64,000 bases of DNA from Bactericera cockerelli (lineage: Eukaryota; Arthropoda; Insecta; Hemiptera; Triozidae). The notes under the pieces were generated by a model. The model was not told the origin of the DNA and ran no database searches. It saw nothing but the letters and a program-made list of their open reading frames with translations. Location of the stretch: NCBI GenBank assembly GCA_024516035.1, contig CM044958.1, positions 29,481,755 to 29,545,754 of the forward strand. Direction: 5' to 3'. Of the stretch, positions 46,931-58,653 are shown in pieces; position 1 is the first letter of the stretch; every line of letters begins with the position of its first letter. The translations under genes and the position numbers were made by a program.

Positions 46931-48545
46931 CAAATCAAATCAAAGTTTTTATTAATGTTTATCAATTTACACAAATTGTTAACACAAGTCAAAATAAAGT
47001 TAAAAAAAAGAAACATAGAGATAAGAAATAGATATGTAGAACCTAACCCAACTCAACATAATCAGAAAAAAGAAAAGGGAGAGAATACCAATTGGTGTCA
47101 TTGGGAGAAAAAAAAAAAAAAATCATAAGAGTAAAAAAAGAATTAAAAAAAAAAAAATCACAAGTCTAAACCTAAATCAGAGGACAAAAACTCAGCCGAA
47201 GAATAGTATGCACTCTTTTTAAAGTGCCTCAGAAGTGCTGCTTTATACTGTTTATCAGGCATGTCCCTTACATTTTCCGGTAACTTATTGAAAAATAATA
47301 TTCCATGATAGTTTGGGCCATTCCGCGCATTATTAACTCGGTGTGCAGTGGGAACTAAATTATTCTTATTTCTAGTATTGTATGAATGGACATTATTAAA
47401 GGATTGATATTGTTCTAAATTTTGTTTTACATGCATCAGACATTGGAAAATGTAAAGTGATGGTAGCGTTAGGATTTCTAATTTAATGAATGACGGCTTA
47501 GCATGGCTGTTGAATGGAAGTCCATCTAGAGTTCGGATGGCTTTCTTCTGCAAAACAAATAGTTTGTGACTGCTGGGTGAGTGTCCCCACAACAATAATC
47601 CATAAGAAAGGATGGAGTGGAAGAGTCCATAGTAAGCATTTTTTAGAGTTGGTATGGACACTTCACCCCGCAGCCGATACAGAAAGAACAGACGACTAGA
47701 CAATGTACTGCTTATGTAGTCAACATGTGCCCGCCAATTGAGGTGTGGGTCAACCATGAAGCCGAGAAGTTTTACATGGGGTGGATTGTCCGGAAAATTT
47801 AGGTGACGAAGGGTAAAAACAATATGGTGAGTTTTGTCATGATTCAAATGAAGACGGTTTGTATGAAACCACACCTGTGCCTGCTCAAGAACATCTTTGC
47901 CTTTAGAGAGGGCTGCCGCCTCAATATCGCTATGCACAAAGAGCGTTGAATCGTCTGCAAAAAGCATAGCATCAGCTTCCTGAGACAAGTTCACCGGAAG
48001 ATCGTTTATGTAAATCAAAAACAGCAACGGCCTTACGATCGAGCCGGTCGGTATTCCCGTGGATACAACTCTGACCTCAGATAACTGATCTCCCATTTGA
48101 ACTTGCTGAGTTCTTCTCTCCAAGTATGACGTCAGAAGTTTAATACTTGCGCTATCGAACTTGTAATGTTTAAATTTATCGAGTAGGATGCTGTGGTTTA
48201 AACATTCGAAAGCGCGGGATAAATCGCACATGGTAGCATGCAGATAAGTTTTGCCATTGAATGTTTTCGATATAAACTTATTAAAATAGTTCACAGCATC
48301 TGTAGTGGATAGTGATTTCCTAAAACCAAACTGGCTTGGAGAGAATAGATGGAAATAATTCATAAATAATACGATCTGATCGGCAAGTATTTTTTCAAAG
48401 ATTTTACTTAATATGGGGAGAATAGAAATATGTAGGTCGAAAGTTAGAAGGATTGTTAATATCTCCTTTTTTATGGATGGGATGAATTAGACCATGCTTT
48501 AGGCTATCAGGGAAGACACCCTCACCAAGACATAAAATTATTATC
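46931..48545 (-). mobile_element. 5'-truncated CR1/Jockey-type LINE
   Basis: Extends from the frameshifted RT segment (near 48545) to the 3' end near 46931, which carries a (ttga/tttga)n-like tail (ctttgatttgatttgatt on the minus strand). Both limits are approximate. Confidence 0.7.
47158..48363 (-). CDS. Second non-LTR retrotransposon, reverse transcriptase C-terminal half (truncated)
   Basis: A 401-residue frame containing RT motifs SQFGFRKSLSTTDAV, DLSRAFECLNHSILL, GIPTGSIVRPLLFLIYIND and the catalytic FADDST, then the C-terminal YNTRNKNNL and KLPENV segments typical of the CR1/Jockey/L2-type clades; there is no RNase H. It starts inside the RT domain. Coding similarity (VFPDSLKHGLIHPIHKKGD, NFRP, then ISILPILSKIFEKI) continues upstream to about 48540 but is broken by a one-base frameshift near 48440, so it is a dead 5'-truncated copy. 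It lies in intron 3 of the ADISSP-like gene. Confidence 0.9.
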   Translation of the reverse strand: MNYFHLFSPSQFGFRKSLSTTDAVNYFNKFISKTFNGKTYLHATMCDLSRAFECLNHSILLDKFKHYKFDSASIKLLTSYLERRTQQVQMGDQLSEVRVVSTGIPTGSIVRPLLFLIYINDLPVNLSQEADAMLFADDSTLFVHSDIEAAALSKGKDVLEQAQVWFHTNRLHLNHDKTHHIVFTLRHLNFPDNPPHVKLLGFMVDPHLNWRAHVDYISSTLSSRLFFLYRLRGEVSIPTLKNAYYGLFHSILSYGLLLWGHSPSSHKLFVLQKKAIRTLDGLPFNSHAKPSFIKLEILTLPSLYIFQCLMHVKQNLEQYQSFNNVHSYNTRNKNNLVPTAHRVNNARNGPNYHGILFFNKLPENVRDMPDKQYKAALLRHFKKSAYYSSAEFLSSDLGLDL

Positions 48546-48626
48546 TCAAAAGACGTTCCTAATCTTTGATATTTCTAGAATTAACATGAGAATTTTTTCT
48601 CCAATAACCAATACCTCTAATTTCTA

Positions 48627-49068
48627 ATCCCACAAAAAAACTACCGTTAAAAAAGGGCCAAGTTACAGAACCCTATCCAAAAAGGTTTCGCCAATGAATG
48701 CAGTGATATCTTGTTTTCGGCCAAGTTATCTTTGTACTAAACTATTTCTTTTATTAAAACCCGTTTTCTGAGTTCCTCATTTTGTATGTTTTTAATTGCA
48801 AACTATCCTCTAACTTGACCAGTTTCGCTCATTGTGATCGTTATATTGTCATTTTGTACCTCTACATATAGTCGTAATATTCCATACAACTGATGGCAAT
48901 AAACTGGCCAAGTTAGAGAAGAGTTTGCAGTTAAAAACATACAAAATGAGGAACTCAGAAAACGGGTTTTAATAAAAGAAATAGTTTAGTACAAAGATAA
49001 CTTGGCCGAAAACAAGATATCACTGCATTCATTGGCGAAACCTTTTTGACGGTAGTTTTTTGTGGGAT
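48627..49068. mobile_element. 442-bp foldback MITE, TA-flanked
   Basis: Arms of roughly 165-195 bp are inverted copies (atcccacaaaaaaactaccg at the ends; aaactggccaagttagag near the centre). The left arm carries a 30-bp extra segment near 48650-48680. TA flanks both ends. Confidence 0.8.
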
Positions 49069-49984
49069 TATGGGATATCATTACTTTTTGTAAATGGTTC
49101 GTTTCACAGCACGTTTCATTATTTTTTATTAAAAATTTCAGGATTCTTCACTTTAATATGCTCCCTAAAACGACACCGTCAGCAGAAATAGTGCGAAAGT
49201 GACGGTTTTCAGATTTTTCCCTGTACTTTTACAATGAACCCTAGCACTATGCAAAATTTCAGCTTTGTAGATAGTAGGGAAGTACTTCATAATTTATATG
49301 CATAATCGAGTATATTTCCTCCCTAAAATAACACCGTTTAACAGCATGATAAGTGCGAAAGTGACGGTTTTCAGATTTTTCCCTGTACTTTTAATTCAAT
49401 TCAATTCAATTTTATTTTTTATTGTACATGAAATACATAAATGTATAAATACAACGTCACAATTAGATATATAGCAGTAAAAGAAATAAAGAAAAAGGTT
49501 AGAGATAAGTTAAAAAATAAAATAAAAATAATAATTATAAAAGTAAGTAAATCAAAAGATATTAATATGTAAAATAAAAGCTAAAATGATATTGACAGTT
49601 AGGGTAGGGTAATATTGATTTGATTAAAACTGACAACGTGTTCTCAAAATGAGTTAGCATCAATATGTATAGGTATTTTGTCAAATTTGTATAACTGTCA
49701 ATAATAATAAATTAACTGTCAATATCTACAGATGTCTTATTTTGTACATTTATATTTTGTAAAATATATAAATAATATTTCATAGGCACTATTAGTAAAT
49801 GAATAAATTATTCATAGATAGTTCAGCTACTGTTTTTAATTTATAAGAATGTCTTGGAGATAGTCATTATGCCAATGATAAAACTATAATAGTGTATAGG
49901 TAGCTAACACATAATTTTCAATTGTCAACTTCATAAAATATAATAAATATTATATAATGCTTTTTCTTTGTGTTATTATGTCAC

Positions 49985-50240
49985 AATTTTAGTGGGTAGC
50001 GCAGAATCATAGGACTTTACCACTTTAATTTTCAATACCTTGTATTATTTTTTTGCCTAAGATTCTGCCACTGGTCGCTGCTTCGCATTAAAGCAGCTAC
50101 TCATTTTTCCTCACGAGGTATGAGTGGACCCCGAACATCCAAGTACAGAGCAGGAAAAATCCTCCCCCGCTGGGAATCGAACCCAGGTCACCATGTGTGC
50201 AATGCCTAGCGCGCTAACTCGCTCTGCCACAGTGACTACT
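49985..50240 (-). mobile_element. tRNA-derived SINE (family 1) in the 163-bp array
   Basis: On the minus strand: gtcactgtggcagagcgagt, gggttcgattccc, tgctctgtacttggatgttc and cctcgtgaggaaaaatgagt. It forms part of a larger insertion (about 49393-50276) that split the tandem array. Confidence 0.72.
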
Positions 50241-50465
50241 TATAATAAATATTATCTAGCATTCTGTACAGTGTCATTTTACAATGAACCCTAGCACTAT
50301 ACAAAATTTCAGCTTTGTAGGTAGTAGTGAAATGCCTCATAATTTACTACCTCCCTAAAACGACACCGTTTAACAGCATGATAAGTGCGAAAGTTCCAGT
50401 TTTCAGATTTTTCCTTGTATTTTTACAGTAAACCCTACCACCATGCAAAATTTCAGCTTTCTAGG

Positions 50466-52571
50466 CAGTGGCGGCTCCTGACTTCAAGACTAGGTGAAGA
50501 CAAATTATACCCAGAAGTATTGAAAAAATAAAATTATTAATTTATCAGATCTTAGTTCTTATGGTCTCATAAACACAGCCCATTGTAAGTTATGGCTGTT
50601 TCCCTGCAAAGCATGATTTTCTCTCATACCAGTTTTGCAACATATAAGTTTTTATAGGTACTTTTTTTGGAGAACACTTGGTACTTAATAAATAAACAAG
50701 CCCAGCAGAACAATTTGTCAACACTTGAGCTGGTACACAGCCATTCATTTTTCATAAGCCATTCAGGCTTGAACTGTATGGCTGTGGGGCAGGCATTTGC
50801 TTTACTTTTTTAGTGGTGGTTAGAAATTGGACATCCAGTAATCATAATATCTTTCATATCCTCATTACTTCTTAATCTGAATGGGGTTACTTTTAATGTT
50901 TGAACCCCATGATTTTGTGGGAATCTCATTGTTTCTTTGAAATGTTGTTATTAATTATTCATCTTAATAAAAAATATTTATTCATCTTAATAAAAATTAT
51001 TAACTAAAAGTTGGTAAAAAGGAATTAAAATAAAAATATTAGGATTATACCTCAGTAGATAGGTAGGTACAACATTTTAAAGAGGGGTTAGAACTGGGAA
51101 GGAAAGAAAGTTAGTTGAAGACTAAAAATTACAATCCAAAACTGGAAGAAAATCCACCACCAGATTACAAAATAAATCTAAGAAAACATACTTACTACAA
51201 ATATAAAATCAGCTTAAATTTGTGTTACCATTGATGTTTAAATGATTATTTATGAAAAACACAGATATTGCCTTATAATTTTAAGTACTTCACTGGAAGC
51301 TATGTGCTTAGCTACCTGCAACCTGCATAATTATAATGTTATTTCTGACACTGAAAGAAGTACATAGCTACTTCATATTCAACTTATTATGAAAAGCACA
51401 GGTCAGATCAGGTAGGAATAATGTTTCTATCCTGTATCAAATACTGGGAAATAACTTTATTAACTAGTTACACCAATTAAAAGTCACTTAATTACCGTTG
51501 AGAAGATTTGAAAATAATCTAATAAAATTTGTTTTGTTTACATTCTAAAGATAAGAGATACAATGTTGCCAAGTTAATTTCATAGCTAAATTTCTACAAA
51601 CTTCAAGAGCTATATTTTAAATTTAAAGAAATCCCTCAAATCATGTAAGACGTATATTTATTTAAAAAAATAATACTACACCGCCTGAACAGAATTTTCT
51701 CTTGAGAATTTCATTTCAACACGCCTAATTTCATGATTTTTTTTAAAGTGGTTCCATAGTCAGGATCTTAAACAGGACCACCATTGTCCCTATTTAAAAA
51801 TTTCTTGGAACAACTAGATACCAGATTATCTTATTTGGCTCAATTTCGGTACCTACATTAAATAATTATCTCCGAGATTTGACTTCAATCGAGATGTCCT
51901 TTTTAAGACTATAGTTGACAAGATACATAAATAGTTAAAATTTATTGGTATCGGCTATCGTTTAGTAACTATGTACAAAACTAGAACCCAAAAAATGAGA
52001 AATAATATCCAAAATTCCTGACACAAAATCCTGCTTTCCTAACGCCTACGTTATTATTATTATTTTTTTTTAATATTACAAGATTGTGCTAGATATGGGA
52101 GGCTAAATCATTGACTGGTTTCCTAGGTCTGGCATAATGCTACTGGCAACAATGTTAATATCAAAAACACATGACATCGCACATGGTGGCTTCGTGACAT
52201 TTCGTATGAGGTCGTGTAGATAATGTAAACTGAATACAACTGAAGACTGTCCTCAGTAGCATATTACATAGATATAGTTCTTGCCTAATATTTCATGATA
52301 CCTACTTGGAAATACTCAACTCTGATTGGTTGATTCAAGGACAACTGAAGACAATTTCGAATTGTCTTCACATTTGGTGTTCTCCTTGGAAAGTAACATG
52401 AAATGTTAAGCAGCATTGATCTATTTTACACAAAGCTTACTCTTTTTTTTTTCTTTTTTTTTCTTTGAGTTGGATCAATTGTGCCATGTTCAAGGGATTA
52501 TGAGTAGTGTTTTCACTGTTCAAAATTAGGTGAAAATGTCTTCAGTGTCTTCACCCGACGAGCCGCCACTG
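50466..52571. mobile_element. 2.1-kb non-autonomous hAT element with 8-bp TSD
   Basis: Termini CAGTGGCGGCTC and GAGCCGCCACTG, with the 8-bp direct repeat TTTCTAGG at 50458-50465 and 52572-52579. Subterminal gtgaagac/gtcttcac motifs occur at both ends. No long ORF. It is inserted into a 163-bp tandem array inside intron 3 of the ADISSP-like gene. Confidence 0.88.
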
Positions 52572-53352
52572 TTTCTAGGTAGTAGGCAAGTGCTTCATAA
52601 TTTATATGCATAATCGAGTATATTTCCTCCCTAAAATAACACCGTCTAACAGCATGATAAGTGCAAAAGTGACGGTTTTCAGATTTTTCCCTGTACTTTT
52701 ACAATGAACCCTAGCACCATGCAAAATTTCAGCTTTGTATGTAGTAGGGAAATGCCTCATAATTTATATGCATAATTGAGTATACTTCCTCCCTAAAACG
52801 ACACCGTTTAACAGCATGGTAAGTGCGAAAGTTCCAGTTTTCAGATTTTTCCCTGAATTTTTACAATAAACCCTACCATCATGCAAAATTTCTGCCTTCT
52901 AGGTAGTCGGGAAGTGCCTCATAATTTTGATGATCTGTCAGTCAGTCAGTATCAAAATCGCAAATTTCAAAATTACATATCTCTGAAAGTTTTTTGCATA
53001 GAGTCTTGAGATTTTCAATTTCTTTTTAATGATATTAGGACAATCTCTGTTTCAAATTTTATATCTCTATAATCAATTGAACCGAAGATATGTGGGTGTG
53101 AAAAACCGGGTGAATCGGTTCGTGTAAAGATACACTGCCGTGCTTGCTGGAACTTGGCCTGGCGCACTGCCGTGCGCTCAGATTAAATGTAAAATAAAGT
53201 CTGGATTTAAAAAAATTCATATTTGATTTTTTGTATGCATTATCTTGATTTATTTTAGTAGATATTTATTTATAATAACTACACAATAAAGTAAAAATAT
53301 TATGGATTATACTTGCATATTCCCTAACTAGATAAGTGCCAGGTTAACTTAC

Positions 53353-53555
53353 CCAAAACTTGTGCAACAAAGGTTAGTTCTATATCTGAGAATGTGATCT
53401 TTTCTTTCAAAACACTTTCAGTGTATGCATAAAGTTGAACTTGGAATAAAAATTCTGTGGAGTTCGATACAAGGCCCACCAGTTGACAGTTAGGTTGCTT
53501 CTTGATGGTGGCAATATCAAACGTTTCCAAGGCTTTTGGGTCTGTGAACTGCAAT
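53353..53555 (-). CDS. ADISSP: C20orf27/ADISSP-like protein, coding exon 3
   Basis: This exon encodes 67 full codons. The acceptor is cttgtcctcag and the donor is TTTTGG/gtaagt; the one-base leading and trailing phases match the exons on both sides. The segment containing YAYTESVLKEKITF corresponds to the YSAHKEGVLKEEI segment of the C20orf27 family, and LQFTDPKALETFD precedes it as a beta-rich region. Family members are small single-domain proteins; the human one is reported as a secreted adipose signal. No signal peptide is visible here. Confidence 0.72.
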
Positions 53556-53756
53556 CTGAGGACAAGAGTTAATTAGAATAATATTCAAACAAGTGTTTAT
53601 TGTTTGAATTTTCATCATTCCTCCATGGGAGGTATATGTTTACTTGGATTATCTATTCAAAAGAATAAAAATGAGTAAAATTATAAGTGGTGAAGTCTTA
53701 TATAATAAAATGATTCAACTGACCTTAGTAGATTCATGGATAAGGTTTTTTCTTAA

Positions 53757-53895
53757 GTTATCACATTTGTGTTAATCACTTTCGTGATGTCACAACTACT
53801 CAAGCTTGCTTTACTAAATCTATGCTGACACCAGGACTTGAACCACTGACATCTACAAGTCTGCCACCTTACCAATCAAGCAACTGAGGTCAGTT
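53757..53895 (-). mobile_element. tRNA-derived SINE (family 2), diverged
   Basis: Same layout as the copies at 12200 and 44065 (agtggttcaagtcctgg; agtaaagcaagcttgagtag). Lies in intron 2 of the ADISSP-like gene. Confidence 0.62.
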
Positions 53896-54072
53896 TGATG
53901 GCTAAGGTGGCAGGATTGTAATCCTGCCATCTTAGCACCTTATCCTGGAAATTCAATTGATTTAAGTAGTAAGCAAATGATCAGATTTGAGAACTATCTT
54001 AAAAATAAAATTAAAGGGAGGGACTAGAAGAAATATTTTATTTTTTTCTTCAAATAATATAAAGGTACTTAC

Positions 54073-54223
54073 TTTGAAATTGGAAACTCTATTTTATAGT
54101 GATGGTTTATTTTGAGAAACCCCAAGTGAACAGTAAAGCGGTTTTCTAGATCTAGCTGTTTTTCTACACTGATTGGGTTGGAATCTTCATTCTGATCAAA
54201 TCTTACTTTGTGCTGGTGTTCAC
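54073..54223 (-). CDS. ADISSP: C20orf27/ADISSP-like protein, coding exon 2
   Basis: This exon encodes GEHQHKVRFDQNE and FTVHLGFLKINHHYKIEF, which match SHSHVHFDE and VKVGFLKILHRYEITF of human C20orf27. The acceptor is ttattattatcag and the donor is TTCAAA/gtaagt. The exon enters with two bases completing a glycine codon and leaves with two bases of a lysine codon, agreeing with exons 1 and 3. The GFLKI...HY.I.F core is the clearest family signature. Confidence 0.74.
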
Positions 54224-55392
54224 CTGATAATAATAAGAAAGTTCATTTTTAAATAATTTTACATCTTTTGCAAAGGTTTTTCCAAAGCAGCCTAACTGAA
54301 ATAGAAAAGCAAAATAAAAACTTCAACCTTATTTTTCAACAAATTCTCACTTGAGTAAAAAAAACATTTATTAGAGCACTTAGATAGCATGTCAATGCCT
54401 TTGGTGTTAAACTGCTTTAAAATAGCCAATTTGATCTTTTCAATGCTCATTTTTTTAAACATAACAACCATCATAAATTAATAACAGTTGCTGGTCCGAA
54501 CTTTGGGCATTTTCATTTGCCACCTGACACCTTGAGCAAGCTATCCACATGTCTTCTCTTTGTTGGAATCTCATAGTTTGTGCCAAAAACTTACATAGTA
54601 AGCTTCATTCCATTTACAATTAAAATATTTTCTTTGAAGAACCCAAACAAGAAGAAATAGGTGATGATCTCACAAAATGGTGCCAGGATACCTGTCAAAT
54701 TTTGAATATGAAGAAGAAACTAACAAACAAAAAACATACAGGCCCTGTTGCAAAGACCAAGGCTTATCAGAGTGTTACCATGAATAACATTTTCATCTTT
54801 GATTTCTGCTATTTTTAACAAAATTTGCTCTTCTATGGGTTTAAGAAATGAAATTTTTCCAAAATTAAAAAAATTAGAAATCAAAGTAAAAAAGGTTATT
54901 TTAGGGTTAATTAGACCATTTTTAAGGGGGGTCAATTCTGAGATTTTTTGATATCTATTATGGTTTACAAGATAATAACCAATCAAGGTTCTCAGGGGCC
55001 AAAAAAAGTGTACATGAAAGTACATAGCAAATAAATCTGAGAGGGTTATTTCACATTTTGTGCACCTGAATTAGTCTTCTGAACACATCAGAAACTGAAA
55101 TATACCTCATCTTGAACAAAAAACCACAGTATTCAGCATGCCATCTAAACTAGACATTTATTGAAACCTGGAAAACAAAAACTGGTACTTTGAATTGCTA
55201 TAAGACAATTACCAAAGTACCTCTCCCTCTTATAGCATCTAAAAATCTATCAATAGCTTGGGTATGGAGTAGATACCTTAAACCCTAATGAAAATTTTGG
55301 GTAATTATTTGGAAGATTGACATTTCCATTTCACTAAGAAATCCCTAAAAAACTCAAACTTTGTCCATAAAAATACATGTTTTGCCTTTCTT

Positions 55393-55393
<1 letters not shown>

Positions 55394-55424
<31 letters not shown>
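55394..55424. repeat. Poly(A) tract in intron 1 of the ADISSP-like gene
   Basis: About 31 consecutive A residues, possibly the tail of an old retroinsertion. Confidence 0.8.
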
Positions 55425-55425
<1 letters not shown>

Positions 55426-55503
55426 ACATGTTTTGAAATTGGTGAGTATTTAGTTTGTCTTCATTCCAATATCATTTCAATGTTTTAAAATGTAGGTACA
55501 TAT

Positions 55504-56016
55504 CGTCGCTTAAGAAGAGGTACCTCGTAAGTCCGAATTTTTCGATAATACGTTTTTGGTATCGTTGGAATCGGAAAAAAATATCGATTTTTTTAAAATT
55601 GGTTTTATATGACCATTCAAATACAAAAAATGCCACAATAATCGATTAAAGTTTACCTCGTAAATCGATATTTTTGTTTTGAAGAAAATTTTTGGTGAGA
55701 CCTCGTATCTCCAATCAGTAATATATGTGTATTGTGTAAAATAAATCAGAGATACGAGGTACCTCTACAAAAAATGCACACATGCTTTTCTGAAAATTTT
55801 ACAAGAATCACATGAGAGGTACCTCGTATGTCCGATATCTCGTAAAAATACAAGTTTAATAAAAAAAATAGTAATTTCAATCGATAAAACAGGTATATGT
55901 TTATGGTTAAACTGATTTTTTTATTTTATTTAATGCCCACAACTTTATAATCAGTTTTTACTGTCTCCTGAAAAGTTCAAAAATCGGACTTACGAGGTAC
56001 CTCTTCTTAAGCGACG
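55504..56016. mobile_element. 513-bp MITE, cgtcgcttaag family, copy 1 (TSD ATAT)
   Basis: Inverted termini cgtcgcttaagaagaggtac / its complement, with 4-bp direct duplication ATAT (55500-55503 and 56017-56020). The motif gaggtacctcgta or its complement recurs several times inside. It lies in intron 1 of the ADISSP-like gene. Confidence 0.85.
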
Positions 56017-57427
56017 ATATATGTAGTACCTCAGCAATAAGAGCTAATTTGCAAGGGAAAAAACTATAAGAAAAAATGGTTAAGAAGTTGAGGGTTCAAA
56101 TCTCTTGAAATTCACTTGTAACATAATATCACAATAAAACATTTCTATTCTAATCTCTTGAAATCCAAGATTTTTTTTTAGTAAATTTAAAAAATAAATG
56201 TAGGTAGTAGAATATTCACTATAGAAATGTCTTTTTCATGTATTTTTTCACAAGAAATTGCTAGAGCATCTAGAGTTGGCTCAGAAAAACGGTTAAGAAG
56301 TTGAGTAGTTGTAGTTGTTGAGAGAACTTTCTCCAAGATGAAATATAGATTGAGTTTTACTGTGCATAACTTTAGTCAGAACCTTACTTTGTTCTTTAAC
56401 AATCAATAAAGTTAGTGACATACCTCAATGGCAACTTTCTGTACACATTTAATACCTACTTAATGTTTAAAACTCTCATTAGGGCTTATACAATATGTAT
56501 GTATTGGGTTTTGTGTAGGTATTTAAAAAAAAAAAAATGTCAAGATAGGAGTCATATTTCACAAAAAATATACATCATGGAATCATATTTGGAAAGTCAT
56601 ATTTTAAGAAAAATAAGCATCATATTTGACAAAATTGAACTTCTATTTTCATATATAATCAAGATTTTCAAGCTAAAACAGAATTAGAATTTGAAACAAA
56701 TATATATTATTCAACAAAATTATACCTTTGAAACATTAAATATGGTCTGATGGAGTCTAAGGGTGTTATGCAGAGTCCTCACTGTAGGGATGCCTGGATT
56801 ATTCGTCCCTTCAGATGATTTTGATATGCAGAGACGTTTGTTTAAAGCGTCTGTGCGCATGCGCATTCAGATGTTTCTTTAATAAATAATTGTCAAGGTC
56901 AAAGTATTCCATATAGCAAGCTCAGGACCACCCTATAGTGAACCCTATCGAGATTACAAAAACATCTCTAAAAATTATAAAAAAAGGTGATATTTAACAC
57001 AGATATATTCAGGTGTAACCCTGGGCAATCCAAATTAAAGAAGTATCCTTAACTGGCGAGGATAGCTTGAGTTGTTGTTGTTATTCCTGCATGACACAGT
57101 CTAACCACCAGCGCTAATTTTAAGTCTGAAAAATCTAAGCTAAGGTCACCACCCAACAAACATTTGTCAGTGATCTAATGTGAATTTCCACTTTGTTACC
57201 CAACCACAATGAATCTTGTGTAATTATCTCAAGTCTCCCTATTATCAAAAACTTAAAAGAACCCTACATATTAATTTTAAACATTATTCATGAAGTTTTC
57301 GGTTTCTGTAGTTTGAGGAAGTATAAGTTGATAGAAAGTGTTTTGAAGTCAATAGAAAATCTGTTTCATAGTGAAATTGCAAAGTCAAACTTCCAAATAA
57401 TAACTTGATCTTAAAGTGGGAACCTAC

Positions 57428-57437
57428 CTGCTTCCAT
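57428..57437 (-). CDS. ADISSP: C20orf27/ADISSP-like protein, first coding exon (start codon)
   Basis: A ten-base coding segment, ATGGAAGCAG, is followed by a consensus donor (gtaggt). Joined to exon 2 it gives M-E-A-G-E-H-Q-H-K-V-R-F in frame. The ATG has a good context (gccATGG) and its phase is exactly what exon 2 needs. With exons 2-4 the coding length is 465 nt, or 154 residues, against about 174 for the human protein. Intron 1 (54224-57427) contains the 513-bp MITE. The microexon-sized coding part makes this assignment softer than the others. Confidence 0.55.
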
Positions 57438-57755
57438 GGCACCGTATTAGTCTATAGGTGTTAGTGCTATCCTGAAAAGTTGAATTTTGACATTCCTGCT
57501 TTTACCACACACCTATTCTTAATTAATCTGAATCAACGTTAATGGTTTTAAAAAGTATCAAGAGGACAGAGTAAGAAGGAAAATTAAGAATTGTATGTAT
57601 TCAAAGTTGAAAATTCAAAGTTGGCTTCAAAGTTGGCTGAATTTTAAGTTTTAACAGAATTGGCGAGTAATTTGAGGTAGAGTTGCCGCGATTAATCGAA
57701 CTAATCGATTAATCGATTATTAATAATCGATTATTTGATAATTGATTAACGATTA

Positions 57756-58271
57756 CGTCGCTTAAGAAGAGGTACCTCGTAAGTCCGATTTTTGAACTTT
57801 TCAGGAGACAGTAAAAACTCATTATAAAATTGTGGGCAGGTTTAAAAAAAATAAAGAAATCAGTTTAACCATAAACATATACCTGTTTTATCGATTGAAA
57901 TTACTATTTTTTTGATAAAACTTGTATTTTTAGGAGATATCGGACATACGAGGTACCTCTCAAGTGATTCTTGTAAAATTTTCAGAAAAGCATGTGTGCA
58001 TTTTTTATAGAGGTACCTCGTATCTCTGATTTATTTTACACAATACACATATATGACTGGTTGGAGATACGAGGTCTCACCAGAAATTTTCTTCAAAACA
58101 AAAATATCGATTTACGAGGTAAACTTTAATCGATTATTGTGTCATTTTTTGTATTTGAATGGTCATATAACACCGATTTTAAGAAATTCGATATTTTTTT
58201 CCGATTCCAACGATACCAAAAACGCAATATCGAAAAATTCGGACTTACGAGGTACCTCTTCTTAAGCGACG
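57756..58271. mobile_element. 516-bp MITE, cgtcgcttaag family, copy 2 (TSD ATTA)
   Basis: The same termini and interior as the element at 55504-56016 but in inverted orientation. The 4-bp duplication is ATTA (57752-57755 and 58272-58275). It lies 320 bp upstream of the ADISSP-like start codon and split a cluster of aatcgatta motifs. Confidence 0.85.
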
Positions 58272-58653
58272 ATTAGTGACTAGTCAGATAATCGATTATT
58301 TTCAAGTCGATTAATCGATTATTTTGGACTATCTACTATCTAGTTAATATAGGGGCCTTGCCCTTTGGGGCAAATCCCAATGAAGCAAACGTAAATAAAC
58401 AATATTTTTTCATGCTTCTCAAAATTTGTAAAGATGACCGCGAAAGGTAGAATTCGTGATAGCTTTTGTTTATTTTTTCCTACATGCAGTACATGCTTTT
58501 GTTGTTTGGTTAGAAACTAGGAAAAGGATAAAAATGTAATCTTCATATTCTGTAAGTATTCTAAAAACAAAGTTTTAGATTGCAAATGAAAAAATCCAAC
58601 CCAACCCAGTCTAGGTGAGATTAATACAATAAAATTATCTGTTTATCCTACTA

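Larger units (their letters stand above)
49130..52950. repeat. 163-bp tandem array split by two insertions
   Basis: The unit contains ccctgtacttttacaatgaa, caaaatttcagctttgtag, cataatttatatgcataatc, cctccctaaaa-c-acaccgt and gcgaaagtgacggttttcag. Units are at about 49130-49392, 50277-50457 and 52580-52950. The gaps are the SINE-bearing insertion (49393-50276) and the hAT (50466-52571). Confidence 0.78.
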
